From NCBI GenBank assembly GCA_020634435.1, contig JACKBS010000036.1, forward strand, positions 1 to 25,983: DNA of 25,983 nucleotides, in the 5' to 3' direction. Position numbers and translations under genes: made by a program. This stretch comes from Ardenticatenaceae bacterium (GTDB lineage Bacteria > Chloroflexota > Anaerolineae > Promineifilales > Promineifilaceae). Below the pieces are notes generated by a model that saw only the letters and a list, made by a program, of their open reading frames with translations, searched no databases and was not told the origin of the DNA. Below are positions 8,484 to 16,260 of the stretch, one piece after another (within the stretch, counting starts at the first letter, position 1; every line of letters starts with the position of its first letter).

Positions 8484-10311
8484 GGTTCTTCCGCGTTTTC
8501 CGTGAAATCATAGGGGCATTGGCCGGTAGAGAAACCGTTTGCGCAGCAGATCAAAGTCAGCTCGTCCATACATCATCCGCTTAGTGAACTTCAATCGATT
8601 CACCTGGCCTTCCGTTTGGCCATTACTCTAGCTCATCGAAAGGGCATTGTAAACGGCCGTAAGATCCTGTCGTAGTCCACTGGCAAAACTGATGAACGAG
8701 CGCATACCAGAGGCTGCCGCATCTTGAAGCCACTGTTCTAATTTTTCTGCCTCCCTTTGCTTGACCATTGTGACAAACCGCTCAGCCAGTTTAGTGACCA
8801 GTTTGACCTGGGCATCAGCGGCTATCATTCGCTCTAAGGCCGCTTTCTCCTGATCATCGCGTAAGGTACGCTCTTTGACCACAATCCAGGAAGCGCGCGG
8901 CGCGGACCAAGGCACCGGCCGGGTTTGCCTGGTTAACTTCGGCCGCACTTCCCGTGGCTGCTGGCGGCTGTATTGCGTGGTCGGAGGCAGCAGCTTTCGT
9001 TCCCGAGCCGCCCAACGGGCCACCAGACCGCGACTGCCTCTAAATCCCTGAGCTTCCATTTCCCGCCACAACTGCGTAGCGTTGGTATATCCTGCCTGCC
9101 ATCGCTCTTCCAGATGAGGTAGCCAGGGAGTCAGCATGCTGGGACGTTTACGGCCGCACGTGTAAATAGGGCAGGTATCCGCTGCCAGATATTTATCCAC
9201 CGTGCGCCAGGAAATCTTGAGATGGCGCTGAATCTCTCGTTTGGCGTGGCCTTCCCGATGGAGCTGCTTGACCGGATCAAAGCGGGCTTGCTTGCGTGCC
9301 TGACGTGCCGCTTGCCGTTGGTCTGCCTTGGTAGGAGCTTTGTTGACGGGTGTTTGGCTCACTGCTTCAGGAGTCTCACAGGAGGCAACGGCCGTTGCCA
9401 GTGTACCTTCTTTAACTGGTGATGTTTGCGTCGGCTGTTGACTAATACCTGTTTCCTCTACCTTTCCAGCAGCAGCCAAGACGGCTGGCTTTTGGCCGAG
9501 CACCGTCTCCACCACTTCCCGTAGATTCTTGAGCAAATGCCAGCGGTCAGCTACATGCTGCGCTTCTGGTGCACCCAGGCTGGCTGCCTTGGCATAGTCT
9601 TGCCCCCGGTCTCGGCTGATAATTTCGATACCTGAATGTTGTTGTAACCAGGCAGTGACATCAGTGACTTCTCTGGAATCGAGCAAATCGATTGGCTGCC
9701 TGGACTCCAGGTCCACCAGAATGGTGCCGTAGGTATGCCCTCGTTTCTTGGCCCAGTCATCAATGCCTAGCACGCGTGGGGATTGTGCCTCCACCTCAGG
9801 CTGGCCCCTATTATCGCGAATCAGCGTATCGCCACTCAGCGGCATGCCCAGCAGCGGCAGGAGTTGCCGACCTGCCTCGCCACTGACGGCAAAGGCGACC
9901 GCCAGCTGCTGCTGAAATAGGCGATTGGTTCATCGTTTCTCGAAGCACACCAATTCTGGAAAGGATTCAGCAAAGATACGGCGGCAACAAGGTTCATGGT
10001 GACAAAAGAAGCGCCGAACCGCAAGATGCAGTTGCACTGGAAACCCAAAGCAGGGCAAGTCGTGTGGATGACGCTGATAACGAGAATGAATTTTGGTACT
10101 AACTTGTTGACAATCTGGACAGGCAGCACTGACAACCTCACGGTGGGCGAAAATATTGATTTTCACAGTCTGCACCTGTGCTGCTTCGATCACGAGCTGG
10201 GTTCCTGAGGGAAAAGGAATTCGATCACTTTACGGTACTCCTGGTAAGTTTGATCGAATTATCGCTTCATTGCCGTGAAACGGCCGTTTTCACGAAAAAC
10301 GCGGAAGAGCC
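8484..10311 (-). mobile_element. ISL3-family insertion sequence (inactive)
   Basis: This 1828-bp element is bounded by 25-bp imperfect inverted repeats at 8484-8508 and 10287-10311, with ends GG(T/C)TCTTCCGCGTTTT and 22 of 25 positions matching. It carries one transposase gene on the minus strand. ISL3 elements normally make 8-bp target duplications, but the flanks here (CTAAAAGC and ATTTTTAT) do not match, so at least one flank has been rearranged since insertion. The left end lies 4 bp after the SARP gene stop. Confidence 0.88.
8508..10193 (-). pseudogene. ISL3 transposase with two in-frame stop codons
   Basis: A single minus-strand frame encodes the whole transposase in family order. The N-terminal zinc-binding part has CPDC and CHHEPC. 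The core has GIDDWA and SRDRGQDYA with the first two catalytic aspartates, followed by an inserted HTH-rich region and the C-terminal NGQTEGQVNRLK. Two nonsense codons interrupt it: TGA at 9930-9932, where relatives often have Arg, and TAG at 8628-8630, where the family has Trp (WSNGQTEG). The second cuts off the predicted catalytic Glu of QTEG, so neither surviving open piece (9930-10193, 8628-9929) could be active. Homologous residues (SDRIPFPSGTQL) continue upstream to about 10229, so the native start is unclear. The final stop is at 8508-8510. Confidence 0.85.
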
Positions 10312-10333
10312 ATTTTTATCTTGTCAAAAACAC

Positions 10334-10448
10334 ACTTGAAAATGTAGATATGTCTTCCATCTACTTCAATAATTTCATCTAGTGAATCTCCATCAATATC
10401 TCCAAGGTAAATTTTGGTTGACAATAGGATTTGGGAGTTGGTTTTGAT
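10334..10448 (-). pseudogene. 5'-end fragment of FG-GAP protease gene (copy 2)
   Basis: The minus-strand reading gives KTNSQILLSTKIYLGD and then DIDGDSLDEIIEVDG, the same as codons 2-38 of the protease at 2291-4333. The initiator ATG has become ATC (10446-10448). Homology ends at 10334, where it abuts a 22-bp segment next to the ISL3 end. It is a dead fragment. Its own leader was later split by the IS5 and IS630 elements. Confidence 0.85.
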
Positions 10449-10462
10449 TTGGTTTATTCTTT

Positions 10463-11399
10463 GAAGTAAATGAAACTTTTCAAAGTGGAGGAATCGTGCA
10501 TCATAGATAAAAACCCGACCAAAGGCGATATCTATGAGCACGATCCCTACCAGTATAACCAAAGAGCAGTTCGAGCAACACATTCGGCCATTTATCACGA
10601 CCGCCCGGCGCGGCTACGAATGTCAGATTGATTTCTACAAAGTGTTTAACTACATTCTTTACCGCTATCACACTGGTTGTCAGTGGCAATCGTTACCGAT
10701 TCAACCGGATGTCCAAGACCCATCTCGCAGAGAAATTAGCCCTGATGCGGTAGCCTATCACCATCGTAAATGGAGTCGAGATGGCAGTTACGAACGTATT
10801 TGGCAAGGTAGCATCATGACGATTATCGATGACCTGGATTTATCGGTACTCAACCAGGATGGCAGTCATGCAATCGCCAAGAAGGGAGGCGAATCGGTTG
10901 CTTACCAGCGGCGCAAGCGGGCCAAAACGACCAACATCCTGCCCTTTACCGAGCGCAATGGTTACATCGTGGCCTCGACAGAGTTGGTAGCGGGCAACCA
11001 TAATGACGCTTGGAATCTAAAAGAGCATTTGCAAACGGCTATCAAGCAAATGAAACAAATCGGGTTGAAGGTGGCTGGTGCGTATTTCAATGCTGATCCT
11101 GGCTTTGACACTAAAGATGCCCGCAAGACCTGCTTCAATCATGACATCGTTCCTAACATCAAGGAAAACAAGCGCAATCGCAAGAAAACGAAGCGTGGTC
11201 CGAAACGATTGTTTGATGAAACCGTATACAAGGACCGCTTTGCCAGCGAACGCAGCTTTGCCTGGATTGATAAATTCCGAGGCTTGTTGTTAAGATTCGA
11301 TAGAGAGGATGCCAATTTTCTGGGTGGTCACCACATAGCCTTCGCGATGATTAATCTGCGCCATGTGCTGGCACCACTCTCATAAGTTTCATTTAGTTC
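10463..11399 (+). mobile_element. Complete IS5-type insertion sequence
   Basis: The element is 937 bp with terminal inverted repeats GAA(G/C)TAAATGAAACTT at both ends and weaker similarity extending to about 28 bp inside. It is flanked by TTT at 10460-10462 and 11400-11402, a 3-bp target duplication. Deleting the element and one TTT restores GGTTTATTCTTTACTCAGAT, which matches the intact leader at about 4335-4354 (GGTCCTTCCTTTACTCAGAT). That match fixes both ends precisely. It holds one intact transposase gene and may be active. Confidence 0.85.
10534..11385 (+). CDS. IS5-family DDE transposase
   Basis: This 283-residue transposase moves the surrounding IS5-type element by cut-and-paste. Catalytic-triad candidates are D in LNQDGSHA, D in FNADPGFD and E in SERSFAWIDKFR, with the family's ERxFAW..R.L..R..R tail (RFDRE, then AFAMINLRH). 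The N-terminal ITKEQFEQHIRPF with GCQWQSLP matches the DUF4096-like start common in this family. Length is normal for IS5 members. Start: ATG 10534 with AAAGGCG about 7 nt upstream. This is the only transposase in the window without visible damage. Confidence 0.88.
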   Translation: MSTIPTSITKEQFEQHIRPFITTARRGYECQIDFYKVFNYILYRYHTGCQWQSLPIQPDVQDPSRREISPDAVAYHHRKWSRDGSYERIWQGSIMTIIDDLDLSVLNQDGSHAIAKKGGESVAYQRRKRAKTTNILPFTERNGYIVASTELVAGNHNDAWNLKEHLQTAIKQMKQIGLKVAGAYFNADPGFDTKDARKTCFNHDIVPNIKENKRNRKKTKRGPKRLFDETVYKDRFASERSFAWIDKFRGLLLRFDREDANFLGGHHIAFAMINLRHVLAPLS

Positions 11400-11419
11400 T
11401 TTACTCAGATAAGTCATTA

Positions 11420-12609
11420 TTCGAAAGGTTCTTAAACAAATTGCAGTTGAGATTCATCCAATCCCATCAGAGAACAAAAACGGGAAAAGGGTAATTTGCT
11501 CAGCCAGTTAACAACAGCCTCCGCTTCGGCGGTCAGGCTTTCATAGAAATGGTTACGGGTCACTTAACCGCGCATAAACCGCCATAAGATTTCAATCACA
11601 TTCAGATGCGGGCTCTAAGTTGGCAAAAAGACCAGCTCCAAACAATCACGATGCTGTTGCCAAAAAGGGATTAGCTTCTCGGTGGTGTGGGCCGAAGCGT
11701 TATCCAAGATGACAAACCAGAAAGCTTCTGGGTCCAACTCCAGGAGCAATTGCAGATGCGCTTTGACTTCCTGATGTCGTTTGTGAGCATGAATGGTGTA
11801 GAGCCCTTCTTCCTAGGGGAACAGCAGCGAGCCGAACAGAGCCAGCCAAGGATTGTCAAAGCCAGGTGAACGCACTTTGATTTGCTGCCACAATGCCTGG
11901 TAGACACCAACAATATCTGGACACCAGTGCAGGTCGGTGCTATCGAAGTAAACTAGATAAGCTGGTTTCTCATCAGGTATGGGCGGCGGATGCTCTGCAT
12001 CCAGACTGGAGAGGGTGTCGTTGCGGGCTTTTTGCTTCAACTCCTCAACCCGCTGCCGCTTGACCAGATACAACGGGTCAGGCGAGCGCACACTCAACTT
12101 GGCCCGGCGCCAGCGCACCCCGGCTCGTTTGACCGCTTTGGCAATGGTAGCCTGGCTGATAGTCAGCTGATGATAGTGATTAAAGTATTGTTGCAGCAGG
12201 TCTTGGGTCCAGTTGCGGGCTCCGCTATTGAGCTTCTCATGCAGCGTTGGGGGTTGATGGATCAGATCGAGCCATTGACTCTCGGACCAATCCAACAGCA
12301 ACGGCCGTCCCTGACCATAATCGGGACGTAGGCTAGGCAGCCCACCATCGTTGTAGGCTTTAATGTAGTTGCGGATGGTATGCTCACTCAAGTCAAACAT
12401 CCTGGCCAACTCCGGTATACTCTGCCCTTGAGCGGATAGGTCGATGATTTTCAAGCGGCAATACCATTTCTTTTCTTTCGTCTGGGTCATTTCATTTTTC
12501 AATGTGGCTTGACCTTGTTCATCAACAATTGCATAAAGTATGAGCTTGGCCTCCTAAAGGTTTTCAGAAGCTTTGCTCATCTTTTCAAAAAGTTATAAAA
12601 CCTTTCGAA
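11420..12609 (-). mobile_element. IS630-family insertion sequence (inactive)
   Basis: The element is 1190 bp with terminal TTCGAAAGGTT at 11420-11430 and its inverse ending at 12609, flanked by the TA duplication typical of IS630/Tc1-mariner elements (11418-11419 and 12610-12611). Removing it reconnects the split leader of copy 2 of the FG-GAP 5' region. It carries one transposase gene, which has three nonsense mutations. Confidence 0.85.
11432..12490 (-). pseudogene. IS630 transposase with three in-frame stop codons
   Basis: One minus-strand frame from ATG 12490 (TTG 12502 is also possible) encodes a full IS630-type transposase of about 352 residues. It has an N-terminal HTH (IPELARMFDLSEHTIRNYIKAY), D in VYFDSTDLHW, D in VILDNASAHT and E in PHLNVIEILW, then VTRNHFYES. 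The frame is interrupted by TAG 11813-11815 (between the first and second Asp), TAG 11615-11617 (in LPT-stop-SPHLN, where relatives have Tyr) and TAA 11564-11566. The surrounding protein is well conserved, which points to recent point mutation rather than old decay. The native stop is at 11432-11434. Confidence 0.85.
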
Positions 12610-12611
12610 TA

Positions 12612-12713
12612 TTCACTTACTAGTAAAATGCTTGTGATGATTTGGGGATTTAAGCAAATCGATATTGATTCTCGGCACCTGTCCGGGGTACAAAAGGGGT
12701 ACAACAATGATTT
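12612..12713. repeat. Distal half of copy 2 of the FG-GAP upstream repeat
   Basis: From ACTAGTAAAATGCTTGTGAT to AACAATGATTT this matches about 4352-4454 with few changes. It is the outer part of the second copy, separated from its inner part (10334-10462, 11403-11419) by the IS5 and IS630 insertions. It now lies immediately upstream of the XRE/NB-ARC regulator. Confidence 0.85.
12685..12704. promoter_or_regulatory. Candidate operator upstream of the XRE/NB-ARC regulator
   Basis: GGGGTACAA is repeated at 12685-12693 and 12696-12704, 11 bp apart, identical in sequence and spacing to the pair upstream of the FG-GAP protease. A third, degenerate box (GGCAC, about 12674-12678) sits where the other copy has GGTAC. 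The pair ends 84 bp before the regulator's chosen start codon, a suitable place for autoregulation. The function is inferred only. Confidence 0.4.
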
Positions 12714-12788
12714 TTGAGGTTGACTTTACTTGATCAGGTATTGGAAGTTGATATTTTTCCAAACCAGGATAATAAAGGTTTTGTGAAC

Positions 12789-15518
12789 ATGGAAATTGTT
12801 TCATTCGGTGAATGGGTTCAAAAGCGACGTAACCAACTAGGATTCACGCGAAGTGCCCTGGCTCAATCAGTTGGTTGTTCGCCTGCAACGATTAAGAAGG
12901 TTGAGCGGGACGAAAGACGGCCATCAGTTCAAATAGCTGCCCTGCTGGCCAAGAGCCTACAAATTCCAAAGGCGGACCGCGAAGATTTCATACGCCGTGC
13001 CCGAGGAGAGTTTGTGCCCCGCTTTGGTGCACCACCAGAGATGTCTATTGAAGAAACGCTAGGGCTTTACACTTTTGAGGATTTTCCCAGACATAACTTA
13101 CCGTCTCAGACGATGTCGTTTATTGGGCGAGAAACAGAACTCGCATGGATTGAGTCAACCCTGGCTAATCCCAATTGCCATCTTCTGACGATTCTTGGTG
13201 CAGGGGGAATGGGGAAGACCCGGCTTGCTATTGAAGCTGCGGCGGCTCAGCTGTCTAACTTCACAGATGGTATCGCCTATGTATCTCTGGCTCCCATCTC
13301 GATAGATAATTCGACCAACTCGGTAAATTCTTTAGCTGGGGCCGTTGCGGATGCTCTAAAGATAACTTTTCATGCTGGGAAAAAACCAGAAAATCAATTA
13401 TCCAATTATCTTAGACGAAAAGAGTTATTGTTGGTATTGGATAATTTCGAGCATCTTTTAGGAACAGTGCATTTCCTTGGCGAGCTAATTCGAAATGCAC
13501 CAGACATCAAAATTTTGGTGACTTCAAGGGAGCGTCTGAATCTTCAGGAGGAATGGCTTTTACAATTGCAGGGTCTAATCTTTCCAATAGATGCTAAGAC
13601 ACCTTCGCAAGCCCTCCAGTTTAGTGCTGTTCAATTATTCGACCAAAGGGCTAAGCAAGTAAAAGCCTCCTTCGAATTAAATGAGGAGCTACCTGCTGTG
13701 CTAAAAGTTTGTCAGCTTGTAGAGGGGATGCCTTTGGGTATAGAGCTAGCAGCGGCTTGGGTCAGGCAGTTACCTTGTGGTGAGATTGCGCAAAAGATTG
13801 CTTCAGAACTTGAAATTCTAAGTACAACCTTACGCAATGTTCCTGAGCGTCATCGTAGCATTCATGGGGTATTCAGTTATTCCTGGCGTAGTTTATCTGA
13901 GGAAGAGCAAGGGAACTTAAAGAAGCTGTCTGTATTCCGGGGAGGGTTTGAGCGGCAAGCGGCAGAAGTTGTGGCAAATGTTTCTCTGACGTTGTTATCA
14001 AGTTTGGTGGATAAATCCTTCTTGTCGGTGGACGATCAGGGCCGTTATAGCATTCACGAGCTCATTCGCCAGTTTGTAAATGGACAACTAGCGCTTTCTG
14101 CAGCAGATGTGGAGACTGCGCGAGATGCACATTGCCTCTATTTTTTGGTGTTACTTGAAGAGCAGGGATCCAAGCTCAAAGGACCAGAGGTATTAGAAGG
14201 GCTGACTGCGATTGAGAAGAACTTTGAAAACGTGCGGGTTGCTTTACAGTGGGCGGTAGACAAGCACATACTACGACTAAACCTTGGTATTGAATATGGT
14301 CTGTTTCGGTTCCTCGCAGCAAAAGGGTGGTTCTTAGAAGCTGAAGAGTTGTTTCGCGTGATTACTTCTAAGCAGGAAAGTGAAATCTCAAGTGCCAATA
14401 GTCGCGAACAGCAACCAAATGAGCCACCGTTACAATTGTTGTATTCGAATTATCTTATCCATCTTGCATATTCCCGAGATTATCTCGGGCGATTAGATGA
14501 TGCACTTGCTACTTATGAGAAGGGATTATCTGTAATCCCGTTGCAAGGTGCGTATACGATGTGGGTGAAAGGGTGGAATTTGACTAATACCGGCTTGGCA
14601 TTTTCCAAGCATGGAGATTTGATAAGTGGTAAAAAATACCTTGAAAAAGGCAGTTCGTTACTTAAAGAATCTGGTGATTCTTTTTCCTACGCCTGTAGTT
14701 TAGTACCCTATTCACAAAACAGTCATTTGATGGGTGATTATGAGGAAGCAAGCCGTTTGGTTGCCGAGTGCCAGCAGCTTCTCGAAGAGAAGAAAGAACA
14801 ACTTTTTTATACTTATACATTAAGCACTTCTGGTCGTCTAGCAGCGGAGTATGGAGCATTAGATGAGGCTGAAGCACGGCATATAGACTGCCTTTTACAA
14901 CGCAAGAAACTTGATTATCAATCCGCGATTAGCTACACGCTGTCAGACTTAGGAACTGTTGCTTATCTGAAAGGTGAATATGAAAAGGCAAGGGGATACT
15001 TCCAAGAAAGTATCTTGTTGGCCAACGAACTGAACTTACCATACACAACCTCCCGCTCCCTCTGGGGGTTAGGCAATCTTGCAGTTGCAGAAGGCGATTA
15101 CACGTTAGCCGCACGCTTCTTTCAGGAAAGTGGCTTGACTAACATTAGAATGATTGGTGGACCTGGATGGGCAGCCCTCGGTTTAAACAAATGGAAAGAA
15201 GCAGAGCAATACTTTCGTTCATGTTTGCAAATTATGCTTGAAAAAGGCAACAAGCCTCTAGGGTTGGATGCTTTAGTCGGAGTCGCTCATTTATCTGCAC
15301 AGACAGGTGCGTTCATGGACGCACTAGAGTTGCTGGTTTTGGTTCAACTTCACCCAGCAAGCAATTATGAAATTATGAGAAAGGCAAAAAAGCTTTGGGC
15401 TAAATTGACGGCGGAATTACCTTCAGAGAATATCTTGCTAGCCGAGACGAAGGGGAGCGATATAAATCTATGGGCGGCGGCTGAGAAGGTGCTTGATGCA
15501 TTACGCATGACGTCATAG
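12789..15518 (+). CDS. XRE-type HTH / NB-ARC NTPase / TPR regulator
   Basis: The protein is 909 residues. Residues 4-60 form an XRE/Cro HTH (FGEWVQKRRNQLGFT, LAQSVGCSPATIKKVERDER), followed by an ATPase with Walker A GAGGMGKTR at 137-145, Walker B LLLVLDNFE at 213-221, sensor-like ILVTSRERL at 242-250 and GMPLGIELAA near 312. From about 440 on it consists of TPR-like repeats (for example YEKARGYFQESILLANEL). It resembles the common Chloroflexota family of DNA-binding STAND proteins, presumed signal-gated transcription regulators. The frame opens at 12714, but the HTH starts directly after ATG 12789 and AAAGG lies 9 nt upstream; GTG 12783 is an alternative. GGGGTAC boxes lie about 85-105 bp upstream. 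Ligand and targets are unknown. Confidence 0.87.
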   Translation: MEIVSFGEWVQKRRNQLGFTRSALAQSVGCSPATIKKVERDERRPSVQIAALLAKSLQIPKADREDFIRRARGEFVPRFGAPPEMSIEETLGLYTFEDFPRHNLPSQTMSFIGRETELAWIESTLANPNCHLLTILGAGGMGKTRLAIEAAAAQLSNFTDGIAYVSLAPISIDNSTNSVNSLAGAVADALKITFHAGKKPENQLSNYLRRKELLLVLDNFEHLLGTVHFLGELIRNAPDIKILVTSRERLNLQEEWLLQLQGLIFPIDAKTPSQALQFSAVQLFDQRAKQVKASFELNEELPAVLKVCQLVEGMPLGIELAAAWVRQLPCGEIAQKIASELEILSTTLRNVPERHRSIHGVFSYSWRSLSEEEQGNLKKLSVFRGGFERQAAEVVANVSLTLLSSLVDKSFLSVDDQGRYSIHELIRQFVNGQLALSAADVETARDAHCLYFLVLLEEQGSKLKGPEVLEGLTAIEKNFENVRVALQWAVDKHILRLNLGIEYGLFRFLAAKGWFLEAEELFRVITSKQESEISSANSREQQPNEPPLQLLYSNYLIHLAYSRDYLGRLDDALATYEKGLSVIPLQGAYTMWVKGWNLTNTGLAFSKHGDLISGKKYLEKGSSLLKESGDSFSYACSLVPYSQNSHLMGDYEEASRLVAECQQLLEEKKEQLFYTYTLSTSGRLAAEYGALDEAEARHIDCLLQRKKLDYQSAISYTLSDLGTVAYLKGEYEKARGYFQESILLANELNLPYTTSRSLWGLGNLAVAEGDYTLAARFFQESGLTNIRMIGGPGWAALGLNKWKEAEQYFRSCLQIMLEKGNKPLGLDALVGVAHLSAQTGAFMDALELLVLVQLHPASNYEIMRKAKKLWAKLTAELPSENILLAETKGSDINLWAAAEKVLDALRMTS

Positions 15519-15563
15519 TGGGAACTAAAGCAAGGTAAGGTTGTTCGGTATGGTATGACGTGA

Positions 15564-15737
15564 ATCCAATTAAGTGGGTTCACGTCAGTTGTTAAAGCAG
15601 CTTTGCTAATGCCTTGGAGTAGCGGACAGACTGAAGGCCAGATCAACCGTTTAAAACTACTTAAACGCCAGATGTTCGGCCGAGCTAAACTTGATTTGAT
15701 TAAGCAGCGAGTCTTGTATGCCAGCCAACAGCACTAA
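15564..15737 (+). pseudogene. C-terminal fragment of a second ISL3-type transposase
   Basis: This plus-strand reading gives PWSSGQTEGQINRLKLLKRQ and then LDLIKQRVLYASQQH before a TAA stop at 15735-15737. It is the conserved C-terminus of ISL3 transposases, including the catalytic Glu of QTEG. Upstream residues (SVVKAALLM) are still family-like back to about 15564, where the frame meets a stop. It differs from the ISL3 copy at 8484-10311, so it derives from another element. An ISL3-like terminus (inverse of GGATCTTCCACA) lies at 15741-15752 just after the stop, so this is the right end of a deleted element. Confidence 0.8.
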
Positions 15738-15860
15738 ACTTGTGGAAGATCCACTTTTGTGGACAGAGAAATAATTCAGTTTCAACATACAATTGGATCG
15801 GAAGAAATCTGAGGTATCCCTCAACCTTGGTCTACTAGTTGCGGCAGACTATCACACCCC

Positions 15861-15948
15861 TTCATAGAACAATGGTAGTGCTACACCAGAGGCGTCCTTT
15901 TGCATGAAAGTGCGTTAATGATTATTTTTGAGTAGCTACACAAAAAAC
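15861..15948. repeat. 88-bp direct repeat, left copy (A)
   Basis: This stretch aligns without gaps to 22273-22360 in the same orientation, with 75 of 88 positions identical by my count (for example GAAAG-x-GCGTTAATGATTAT against GAAAG-x-TCGTTAATGATTAT). The two copies bracket the caspase/nSTAND gene pair. It has no clear ORF and no recognised element. The rest of the gene-free stretch 15519-16260, apart from the ISL3 fragment and this repeat, shows nothing I can name. Confidence 0.7.
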
Positions 15949-16260
15949 AGCTTTGGTCGGAGTTCAAGTATTTGGTCACATTAAAAGTTGTGAACAAGGA
16001 GTCTGCAACAAAAGCCATCGATCCGTAAAAGTTCACTTTTTTCTGGTCCTAAAAATGGGATCTTTACACTTGCCCTAGCATCCTCGCGTTTTTCCAACAA
16101 TGCTTCAATGATTGAGCGAATCCCCACTCATAAACTTATTTTTGAACTCTACAGTATTTACAAGTTGGTGTATAAAAGGGGATATCACTTCAATAAATGA
16201 AGCAACTAAATTTGTAACTTTACGATTCAATTAGGCAGATTGACACACTAATAATACATT

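Noticed and set aside
8508..12490. Stop-codon recoding to explain in-frame stops in transposases
   Set aside because: All three stop codons occur at the interrupting sites and all other genes end normally at TAA/TAG/TGA, so nonsense mutation is the simpler reading.
12714..12788. In-frame extension of the XRE/NB-ARC regulator
   Set aside because: The HTH pattern starts just after ATG 12789, which has AAAGG upstream; the extra 25 residues do not match the family.
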